Shown piece by piece: positions 8,459 to 14,710 of a DNA stretch of 29,367 nucleotides. The stretch is from Pelethousia sp034933245 (GTDB taxonomy: Bacteria; Bacillota; Clostridia; Christensenellales; CAG-138). Within the stretch, counting starts at the first letter, position 1. Each line of letters opens with the position of its first letter. A model generated the notes under the pieces. That model was not told where the DNA came from and searched no databases. It worked only from the letters and a program-made list of their open reading frames with translations. The position numbers and the translations under genes were made by a program. The stretch covers positions 1 through 29,367 of the forward strand of contig JAYFNX010000025.1 in assembly GCA_034933245.1 (NCBI GenBank), given 5' to 3'.

Positions 8459-9331
8459 TCAATCCTCCGGGAGGCGCAACGCCTGGGCTGCCCCTGAGAT
8501 TTCCGTGATCTCCCGGGTGATGGCGGCCTGGCGGGCCATGTTGTATTGTTGCCGCAGCTTTTTTAGCATGCCGTCCGCGCTATCCGTAGCGCCGCGCATC
8601 GCATTCATGCGGGCGCAATGTTCGCTGGCATAGGATTGCACCAGCGACGCAAAGAGCACGCTCACCATATATTCCGGCACGAGGCGGTCAAAAACCGCTT
8701 TGGGGGATGGATGGTAAAGCATGGGCCCTCCTTCCGGATCGCCCTCGCATGTTTGAGGATCGGAAAGGAGAAGGGGTAAAATCTGGCGGACAATGGGGCG
8801 GGTCCGCACGGTGGAATAAAAGGCGGTATAGACCAAATACACCCGGTCCACTGCGCCGCTGTCGAAAAGATCCTTGACGGCAGCGGTTAAACGGCGGGCA
8901 TTTTCCAAGGAAGGATCCTGGGGGAGGCCGAACACCTCGCTCTCGGGCACCACGCCCCGCTCCCGGAAGAAGCGGGAAGCCATCACGCCAACCGTTGCAA
9001 TATGGGAATTGGGATGTGCCTGTATATGCCCCCAGGCAAGGTTTAGCACGGTGGCGTTATAATCCCCGGCCATACCCTTATCTCCCGCCACAATAATATA
9101 GAAACACCGAGCATCCCCACGGTCCTCCAGATAAGGGTGGTGAATGCGGCCGCCGCAGCGCAAAATTTCCTGCATGGCAGCCTGCACTTTTTGGAAGTAC
9201 ATCCGGTCGTATTCCACATGGGGCAGGGCGCGTTTCATGCGGGAGGAGGCCACCAGGTACATGGCGTTGGTCAGCTTGCGAGTCTGTTCGACGGCCCGAA
9301 TATGCTGGCGGATTTCATTGAGGTTCTGCAT
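8459..9331 (-). CDS. atpG: ATP synthase F1 subunit gamma
   Basis: Gamma is the central shaft that turns inside the alpha3beta3 head. The 290-residue protein begins with a typical N-terminal helix (EIRQHIRAVEQTRKLTNAMY, then LVASSRMKRA). It ends with the other conserved helix (MNAMRGATDSADGM, YNMARQAAITREITEISGAAQAL read in segments). These two helices form the coiled-coil shaft. Its length is normal for the family. It lies six bases after atpA and one base before atpD. Confidence 0.95.
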   Translation of the reverse strand: MQNLNEIRQHIRAVEQTRKLTNAMYLVASSRMKRALPHVEYDRMYFQKVQAAMQEILRCGGRIHHPYLEDRGDARCFYIIVAGDKGMAGDYNATVLNLAWGHIQAHPNSHIATVGVMASRFFRERGVVPESEVFGLPQDPSLENARRLTAAVKDLFDSGAVDRVYLVYTAFYSTVRTRPIVRQILPLLLSDPQTCEGDPEGGPMLYHPSPKAVFDRLVPEYMVSVLFASLVQSYASEHCARMNAMRGATDSADGMLKKLRQQYNMARQAAITREITEISGAAQALRLPED

Positions 9332-9337
9332 AGCTCC

Positions 9338-10843
9338 TCACGCCTCCGTGCGGCTCTTTAAAAAAGACTGGAAGGCCTGTTCCAGGGATGCCTTGTCGTT
9401 TTCCCGCAAATCCCCCGCATCATCAATGGAACGAAGCACATGGCTATAGCGGCTACGCAGCAAGGTGAGAAGGGCTTCCCGCGCCGCCACAATTTCATGG
9501 GGCGCCACCTTAGAAAACACGTTCTGATTAAAAGCCAGAAGAAGCACGGTCTGCTCGCTTAAACTGAAGATGGTATTTTGATCCTGCTTAAGCAGCTCCG
9601 TCAGCCGTTCGCCCCTGGAAAGCTGCTCCTTGGTGGCGGCGTCAATATCCGAGCCAAACTGGGCGAATACGGCCATTTCCCTATATTGCGCCAGCTCCAG
9701 GCGCAGTTGGCCGCTGACCTTGCGGATGGCGGCGGGTTGGGCGGAGCGGCCCACACGGGATACGGAAAGCCCAACATTCACCGCTGGGCGCACACCCGCG
9801 TTGAAGAACTCGCTCTCCAGATAAATCTGCCCATCCGTGATGGAAATGACGTTGGTAGGGATATAAGCGGAAATATCGCCGGCCATGGTTTCCACAATGG
9901 GCAGGGCCGTCATGGAGCCGCCGCCTTTTTCGGGGCTAAGCTTTGCCGCCCGTTCCAAAAGGCGGCTGTGGAGATAGAATACGTCTCCGGGGTAGGCTTC
10001 CCGTCCCGGCGGCCTGTGAAGCAGCAGGGACATGGCCCGGTAACTGGCGGCGTGCTTGCTTAAATCATCATAGACCACCAAGACGTCCCGCCCCTGAAGC
10101 ATAAAGCTTTCTCCGATGGAGCAGGCAGCATAGGGGGCGATGTATTGCATAGAAGCCCCGGTGGAGGCCGTGGCGCTAACCACGATGCAGTTGGACATGG
10201 CCCCATCCTGGGAAAGGGTGTGCACGAGGCGGGCTACGGTGGAAGCCTTTTGGCCGATGGCGCAATAGATGCAAATTACACCCTGGCGGCTTTGGTTGCG
10301 CATGGCGGAAAGGGCGATGGTGGTCTTTCCCGTTTGCCTGTCTCCAATGATGAGCTCCCGTTGGCCCTTGCCGATGGGAATCATGCTATCGATGGACAGA
10401 ATGCCGGTTTGCAGGGGTTCCTTGACGCCGGCCCGGTCCAATATAGCCGGAGCCGGGCACTCGATGGGCCGGAATCCACCCGGCTTCAGGGGCTTCCCGT
10501 CTATGGGGCGGCCAATGGGGTCCACGACCCGTCCCAGCAAGGAATTGCCCACCGCCACATCGGCGATATGGCCCGTGCCCCGGACGATGCAGCCCGAAAC
10601 AATGGATTCGTCATCCGAAAGAAGTACGGCGCCTACCCGGGCACTACTCAGCTCCATGGCCATGCCAAAGGCGCCGCCATCAAAGGAGAGCAGTTCGCCG
10701 TATTGAATGTTACGGAGCCCGTCGATCTGCACGATACCGTCGGCGCAGCTTTGCACAACACCGTAGGGATAGATGGTAGGGCCCTGGGAAAAGCCGCCGA
10801 TTCGGCCGGCTATGTGTTCGCTTATAGTTTGTAGGGTTTCCAT
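9338..10843 (-). CDS. atpA: ATP synthase F1 subunit alpha
   Basis: Alpha is the non-catalytic nucleotide-binding subunit of the F1 head. The 501-residue protein has the Walker A motif GDRQTGKT at 167-174. The family signature runs through VYDDLSKHA, SLLLHRPPGREAYPGDVFY, AYIPTNVISITDGQIY and GLSVSRVG. The N-terminal helical segment (residues 1-25) is of normal length. In other species it is the docking site for the N-terminal domain of delta, which is interesting because that domain is absent here. The gene lies five bases after atpH. An AAGGG site precedes the ATG. Confidence 0.97.
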   Translation of the reverse strand: METLQTISEHIAGRIGGFSQGPTIYPYGVVQSCADGIVQIDGLRNIQYGELLSFDGGAFGMAMELSSARVGAVLLSDDESIVSGCIVRGTGHIADVAVGNSLLGRVVDPIGRPIDGKPLKPGGFRPIECPAPAILDRAGVKEPLQTGILSIDSMIPIGKGQRELIIGDRQTGKTTIALSAMRNQSRQGVICIYCAIGQKASTVARLVHTLSQDGAMSNCIVVSATASTGASMQYIAPYAACSIGESFMLQGRDVLVVYDDLSKHAASYRAMSLLLHRPPGREAYPGDVFYLHSRLLERAAKLSPEKGGGSMTALPIVETMAGDISAYIPTNVISITDGQIYLESEFFNAGVRPAVNVGLSVSRVGRSAQPAAIRKVSGQLRLELAQYREMAVFAQFGSDIDAATKEQLSRGERLTELLKQDQNTIFSLSEQTVLLLAFNQNVFSKVAPHEIVAAREALLTLLRSRYSHVLRSIDDAGDLRENDKASLEQAFQSFLKSRTEA

Positions 10844-10848
10844 GGCAT

Positions 10849-11070
10849 TTACCCTTCCTGAAGATGCTTGCGCAGGCTCTTGAGCTGCGTGCGCAGGCTC
10901 ATGTCGTATACGCGGCCGTCCATGTAGGCGATAAAACCGCCGATAAGGGATTCCTCCCGGCTTACCTCAAAATCCACCGGCTCGCCTATAAGACGGCTAA
11001 ATCCATTTTGCAGAGCCAGGATATCCCCATTTTCCATGGGACCGGCAATTGAGAGCTTTCCATACCGCAT
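10849..11070 (-). CDS. atpH: ATP synthase subunit delta, minimal form (C-terminal domain only)
   Basis: Delta normally joins the top of F1 to the b stalk and is about 180 residues long. Here only 73 residues are encoded. The sequence (FSRLIGEPVDFEVSREESL, IGGFIAYMDGRVYDMSLRTQL) aligns with the last 65-70 residues of normal delta, including the 'iGG...g..v.D.S.r.qL' motif, and the gene sits in the atpH position. The roughly 110-residue N-terminal domain that binds alpha is missing. There is no room for it, since atpF ends three bases upstream. AGGTGGG lies seven bases before the ATG, so it can be translated on its own. The reading frame is the same as atpF. Identity by position and motif is strong; full function is inferred. 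Confidence 0.82.
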   Translation of the reverse strand: MRYGKLSIAGPMENGDILALQNGFSRLIGEPVDFEVSREESLIGGFIAYMDGRVYDMSLRTQLKSLRKHLQEG

Positions 11071-11073
11071 GGC

Positions 11074-11565
11074 TCATCCCACCTTTTCCTGGGACTGGAA
11101 GAAGCTGTCGATCAAGGCGCGGTTATCCTCTCGGCTCACCTCACGGCCCAAAAGCTTTTCGGCAATATCCACGGATATGTCGACGATTTGCGGCCGCACT
11201 TGCCGCTGAATTGTCTCGCGCTGCTGGTCGGCCTCGGTCTGCGCCTGCTCCAGGATGGTCTTTGCTTCTTCTTGGGCTTGTGCGGTAATGGCTGCGGCCG
11301 CTTCGCTGGCGGCACGGTTGGCCTCCTGCATCTTATTGCTGGCCTCTTCTTCCATGGCAGCGAGCCGCTGCTCATACTCCGCTTGCTTTTGATGGGCTTC
11401 TTCGTTGATGCGGGTGGCCTCGTCCATCTGCGCCTGCACTCTGGCGGCCCGGTTATCCATAAATTTGCGCACGGGCTTATAAATGAGAAGCCGCAGCAAA
11501 AGATAGAGAACCACAATATTTACCAGGTGCAAAATAATGTCTGAAACATTTAGCTGCATCGTCAA
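11074..11565 (-). CDS. atpF: ATP synthase F0 subunit b
   Basis: Subunit b is the membrane-anchored peripheral stalk. The 163-residue protein has one N-terminal membrane segment (about residues 9-28, IILHLVNIVVLYLLLRLLIY) followed by KPVRKFMDNRAARV. A long charged Ala/Glu/Gln-rich coiled coil extends to about residue 140. The C-terminus (VDISVDIAEKLLGREVSRED) is the usual region that contacts delta. Length is normal. The TGA stop is followed by GCC and then the atpH ATG in the same frame. The start lies nine bases after the atpE stop. Confidence 0.94.
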   Translation of the reverse strand: MTMQLNVSDIILHLVNIVVLYLLLRLLIYKPVRKFMDNRAARVQAQMDEATRINEEAHQKQAEYEQRLAAMEEEASNKMQEANRAASEAAAAITAQAQEEAKTILEQAQTEADQQRETIQRQVRPQIVDISVDIAEKLLGREVSREDNRALIDSFFQSQEKVG

Positions 11566-11574
11566 CCTCCGCTC

Positions 11575-11796
11575 TTACGCCAAGGTGAACATCATGATCA
11601 GCCCGGTAACGAAGCCGTAAATTGCGGTGGATTCGGTAAGGGCCAAGCCCATGATGAGAACGGAATTAATCTTTCCGGAGGCTTCGGGCTGCCGGGCTAC
11701 GGCATCCACAGCCTTGGATGTTGCAAAGCCCATGGAAAGGGCGGCGGCAGCGCAGGAAAGCAGGCAAAGAGCCACGCCGATAGGAAGATTGGTCAT
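11575..11796 (-). CDS. atpE: ATP synthase F0 subunit c
   Basis: Subunit c forms the proton- or sodium-driven rotor ring. The 73-residue protein is a two-helix hairpin with the polar loop ARQPEA at residues 34-39. The ion-binding carboxylate is E55, in LTESTAIYGF. E55, S56, T57 and Y60 correspond to the Ilyobacter tartaricus sodium ligands E65, S66, T67 and Y70, but the position of its Q32 is M22 here. The usual GxGxGxGxG of helix 1 is replaced by C15-A17-A19-S21-G23. A strong GGAGGTG site nine bases before the ATG fits the high copy number of this subunit. Ion specificity cannot be settled from the sequence. Confidence 0.94.
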   Translation of the reverse strand: MTNLPIGVALCLLSCAAAALSMGFATSKAVDAVARQPEASGKINSVLIMGLALTESTAIYGFVTGLIMMFTLA

Positions 11797-11845
11797 AGTA
11801 GAACACCTCCAAATTATTATAAATTCTTCTATATGTTAAAAGCGG

Positions 11846-12655
11846 TCATTCCGCTTCGCCCGCCGCCTCGCTAATAAAGCTCAAGGTCAGCGTAACGAAG
11901 ATGAAAGTCTGAATTAAGGGGTGAAAGGCGTTGAAATATAAGCCTACCACGCCGGAAATGCCCAAGGCAGCGTTGCCCAGGCCCGAATAGAGCAGATCCA
12001 TCACCACCATGCCGCCCAGCATATTGCCGAAGAGACGGCAGGCCATGGATACGGGAACAGCTAGGTCGCAGACGATGCGGATGGGGAATACCAACGGCGT
12101 GGGGGAGGCAAGCGCCCGCACGCGTCCTCCCAAGCCCTTTTCCTTAATGCCGTAATAATTAAAGGCCAAAAAGGTGCAGAGCGCCATGGCGAACGTCATG
12201 GTGATATCCGCCGTGGGAGCCCGAAGGCCCAGCAATTCCACCGCCGCGCAAGCCACCATCAGGGCCGATAGGCTAAAGAGATAGGGGCTGATGCTCCGGC
12301 TGATCTTTTTGCCCACGATGGAATTTGCATAATCGCCCACGCCCTCCACGGCCACCTCAAGAATGGTTTGTATGCCATGGGGCACATCCTGCATTTTGGG
12401 GATTACCAGCAGACGCGCCAGCACCGCCAGCACCAGAACAAGGGCCATGGCAAGCCAGGTTACGATGACCGTGGAACTGATACTATACCCGAAAAGGTTC
12501 ATACGCTCCGGCGATATTTCGACGGAAAACCCTTCGTTTCCGCCAGCCCCCGGCAAAAGGCCCACAAGCTGCACGCTTAGCAGCCACAGCGCCAGAACGA
12601 GAAGAACCTTACCAAATTTCTTGGCGCCCTTGGTGTGAAGAATCGTTTTACTCAT
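11846..12655 (-). CDS. atpB: ATP synthase F0 subunit a
   Basis: Subunit a forms the ion half-channels beside the c-ring. The 269-residue protein is strongly hydrophobic with about five or six membrane segments. The essential arginine is R207 in SMACRLFGNMLGG, which corresponds to E. coli R210. The last helix holds the conserved HPLIQTFIFVTLT. The N-terminus has a hydrophobic segment at 16-35 and then an external GAGGNEG stretch. Its start overlaps the end of the upstream atpI-like gene by eight bases, and a 49-nt gap with the strong atpE ribosome site follows. Confidence 0.95.
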   Translation of the reverse strand: MSKTILHTKGAKKFGKVLLVLALWLLSVQLVGLLPGAGGNEGFSVEISPERMNLFGYSISSTVIVTWLAMALVLVLAVLARLLVIPKMQDVPHGIQTILEVAVEGVGDYANSIVGKKISRSISPYLFSLSALMVACAAVELLGLRAPTADITMTFAMALCTFLAFNYYGIKEKGLGGRVRALASPTPLVFPIRIVCDLAVPVSMACRLFGNMLGGMVVMDLLYSGLGNAALGISGVVGLYFNAFHPLIQTFIFVTLTLSFISEAAGEAE

Positions 12656-12926
12656 GCGTTCCCTCCTTTTCGCCGGAAGCGGGGAGCCTCCCTATGGACT
12701 GAAGCGCCGCTCCTAAAATAAGCGCCCCAGCCAGGCCGCTGCCCGCCCAGGCTAAATGATGGGGGAAGAGCAGGGCGCACGCCCCAAGACAGGCGCCGAT
12801 AAGCGCCAGATTGGCGGCCATGAGAAGAACCGCGCCGGGAAGGCCCCGCAACATGCGGAAACAGGCGGCGCGTAGACAGAAAAAAGCGCCTGCGCCCCAA
12901 GCCACACCCCAGAATAATGCCAACAT
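12648..12926 (-). CDS. atpI: Small membrane protein in the atpI position
   Basis: The gene encodes 92 residues with about four hydrophobic segments (near 3-20, 27-44, 46-56 and 60-78) and a charged C-terminal tail. Its position ahead of atpB and its size match the AtpI family, which in other bacteria assists c-ring assembly or magnesium transport. AtpI sequences diverge quickly, so the name rests mainly on context and topology. The end overlaps atpB by eight bases. AAGGAGG lies ten bases before the ATG. It is the first gene of the operon. Confidence 0.6.
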   Translation of the reverse strand: MLALFWGVAWGAGAFFCLRAACFRMLRGLPGAVLLMAANLALIGACLGACALLFPHHLAWAGSGLAGALILGAALQSIGRLPASGEKEGTHE

Positions 12927-12963
12927 AAGCTGCTTGCCTCCTTATCTTACGACCGAATGCAAG

Positions 12964-12998
12964 ATGGCCCAACACCGTGAAAAACACGGCCGGGCCAT
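12964..12998 (-). promoter_or_regulatory. Hairpin in the atp operon leader
   Basis: Outer arms ATGGCCC (12964-12970) and GGGCCAT (12992-12998) enclose a second stem CCGTG/CACGG with an AAAAA loop. The two stems are joined by a small asymmetric internal loop. The element lies 38 nt before the atpI start, inside the predicted 5' leader. No T-tract follows on the minus strand, so it is not a simple terminator. Confidence 0.5.
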
Positions 12999-13059
12999 AG
13001 CAGATCGGTCCTTGCATACAGTATTATTGATTGCGTTGCATATTGCGTATACGTACCAC

Positions 13060-13088
13060 ATTATACGCCCCTGATTTTCAGATTGCAA
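13060..13088 (-). promoter_or_regulatory. Sigma-A-type promoter of the atp operon
   Basis: On the minus strand a TTGCAA -35 box (13083-13088) is separated by exactly 17 bases from a perfect TATAAT -10 box (13060-13065). Transcription would start near 13053, giving a leader of roughly 125 nt before atpI. Confidence 0.8.
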
Positions 13089-13115
13089 GGCAACTGGCAT
13101 ATGCTACGATATAAT

Positions 13116-13149
13116 GTCTTTATGCACGCCAAGGAAGGTCTTTATGCAC
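13116..13149. repeat. Pair of 12-bp direct repeats upstream of the atp promoter
   Basis: GTCTTTATGCAC occurs exactly at 13116-13127 and again at 13138-13149. The offset is 22 bp, about two helical turns. The pair lies 28-61 bp upstream of the atp -35 box, where an activator could bind. No regulator can be named. Confidence 0.5.
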
Positions 13150-13291
13150 ATCATCAATAATTATGGATGAAACTTGCAACTCGAACGACTCATGGGAACG
13201 CCTATGCGCAAAAACAAAGCGTATGCCTGGAGGAGAATGAAATTATAGACGATAGGAAGGCTGAAATTCCCAGCGAATTCCCGCCAAATGT

Positions 13292-13320
13292 TTGCTTTTT
13301 TGCATAGCCGACTGTATAAT
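13292..13320 (+). promoter_or_regulatory. Sigma-A-type promoter of hisS-aspS
   Basis: A TTGCTT -35 box (13292-13297) lies 17 bases before a perfect TATAAT -10 box (13315-13320). The expected start near 13327 leaves a leader of about 67 nt before the hisS ATG, too short for a T-box. Confidence 0.75.
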
Positions 13321-13393
13321 AAACTGATTAATAATGGCGCGGGAAATGGCTTGCCTATCCCGCATCCGTTTATTCCAAAGAGCAGGAGGCAGC

Positions 13394-14650
13394 ATGGCCA
13401 TTCAAGCGCCAAAAGGCACCAAGGACGTTATCCCCAAGGAGAGTTATAAGTGGCAATATCTCGAGGGCTTGGCCCGGGAGTTATGTCAATTATATGGATT
13501 CCGGGAGGTTCGCACCCCCGTCATTGAGCATACGGAGCTGTTTTTAAGGGGCGTAGGCGATACGACGGATATCGTTCAGAAGGAGATGTATACCTTTGAT
13601 GACCGGGGCGGCCGCTCCATCACCCTCAAACCCGAGGGCACGGCGGGCGCTGCACGTATGTTTTTGGAAAACGGCCTCTTCAACGATGCGCAGCCTACCA
13701 AGATGTATTACCTGAACTGCCCCGTTTTCCGCTATGACAAGCCCCAGGCCGGCCGCCTTCGGGAGCACCATCAATTCGGGGTGGAGGTTTATGGCGCCCC
13801 CCTCGCCAGCGCGGACGCGGAATGTATCCGCTTGGCCATGGCGCTTCTTGGGAAAGTGGGGGTGCGGCATATTTCCGTTCACATCAATTCCATCGGATGC
13901 CCCAACTGCCGTCCAGCCTATAACGACGCCCTGCGTTCGTATCTGCGGGGCCGGTATGGGGAACTGTGCGATGTGTGCAAGAGCCGGTTTGAAAAGAACC
14001 CCCTGCGCATTCTGGATTGCAAGGAAGAACGCTGCCGGGCTGTTTGCCAGGGAGCACCCACTATTTTGGACTGCCTTTGCGGAGAATGCGCGGAGCATTT
14101 TTCACAACTGCAAGGTTGCCTTGCAGGCGTGGGCGTACAATTCAAAGTGGATCCCTATATTGTGCGGGGCTTGGATTATTATACGAAGACCGTGTTTGAA
14201 ATTATCGCCGAATGCCAAGGCTATACGGGCACGGTTTGCGGCGGCGGCCGCTACGACGGACTCATTGCCGAATTGGGCGGCCCCCAACTTCCCGGCGTGG
14301 GTTTCGGTATGGGAATGGAACGCTTGCTGCTGGTGGCGGAGTTATCCGGGGCTGCGATTCCCCTGCCCCCATCCGTGGATGTATACATCGCCGCCCTTGG
14401 CGAAGCTGCCCGCTCCCAGGGCTTCGCTTTGGTGGACGGTCTTCGGGCACAAGGTATCCGGGCCGAGTTCGACCATGTGGGTCGCAGTTTCAAAGCCCAG
14501 TTCAAATATGCGGACAAGCTGGGTGCACGAAAGGTGGCCATCCTGGGGGATGACGAGCTGTCCAAAGGCTGCGTTAAGCTCAAGGACATGGCCAGCGGCG
14601 AAGAACGGCTGCTTCCTTTGGAAGAATTGGCCGGGGCTCTCAAGAACTGA
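13394..14650 (+). CDS. hisS: Histidyl-tRNA synthetase
   Basis: HisRS charges tRNA-His in the cytosol as a class II homodimer. The ATG at 13394 is chosen because AGGAGG ends four bases before it and the protein then starts MAIQAPKGTKDVIP, the standard HisRS N-terminus with the GTKD motif. An upstream in-frame start at 13334 would add 20 unrelated residues. The product has 418 residues, normal for the family. The HisRS signature GLDYYTKTVFE and the motif-3-like GFGMGMERLLL are present, followed by the C-terminal anticodon domain from about residue 320. A cysteine-rich insertion (CPNCR, CDVC, CLCGEC) resembles the insert seen in many bacterial HisRS. aspS follows after 60 nt, a typical Firmicute pair. 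Confidence 0.96.
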   Translation: MAIQAPKGTKDVIPKESYKWQYLEGLARELCQLYGFREVRTPVIEHTELFLRGVGDTTDIVQKEMYTFDDRGGRSITLKPEGTAGAARMFLENGLFNDAQPTKMYYLNCPVFRYDKPQAGRLREHHQFGVEVYGAPLASADAECIRLAMALLGKVGVRHISVHINSIGCPNCRPAYNDALRSYLRGRYGELCDVCKSRFEKNPLRILDCKEERCRAVCQGAPTILDCLCGECAEHFSQLQGCLAGVGVQFKVDPYIVRGLDYYTKTVFEIIAECQGYTGTVCGGGRYDGLIAELGGPQLPGVGFGMGMERLLLVAELSGAAIPLPPSVDVYIAALGEAARSQGFALVDGLRAQGIRAEFDHVGRSFKAQFKYADKLGARKVAILGDDELSKGCVKLKDMASGEERLLPLEELAGALKN

Positions 14651-14710
14651 AACGAAACACGACATGCGAACCAACAATATTTAAATTTATAAATAACGAG
14701 GAGCAATACA

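Larger units (their letters stand above)
12927..13393. other. Divergent intergenic region between the atp operon and hisS
   Basis: This 467-nt stretch holds no convincing gene. From left to right it contains a hairpin in the atp leader (12964-12998), the leftward atp promoter (13060-13088), a pair of 12-bp direct repeats (13116-13149), about 140 nt in which nothing was recognised (13150-13291), and the rightward hisS promoter (13292-13320) with its short leader. No T-box signature was seen before hisS. Confidence 0.7.

Noticed and set aside
13110..13115. A second perfect TATAAT on the plus strand between atpI and hisS
   Set aside because: The 17-18 bp upstream position holds no -35-like hexamer, and the nearest TTGCAA is 21 bp away and belongs to the atp promoter.
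13122..13160. A 12-codon frame (MHAKEGLYAHHQ) upstream of hisS as a possible histidine leader peptide
   Set aside because: There is no ribosome site, only three histidines are spread through it, and no attenuator hairpin follows. It also lies upstream of the predicted hisS promoter.
13320..13393. A T-box riboswitch before hisS (also considered before aspS and glyA)
   Set aside because: The leaders are under about 75 nt and lack the T-box signature and an antiterminator/terminator pair.
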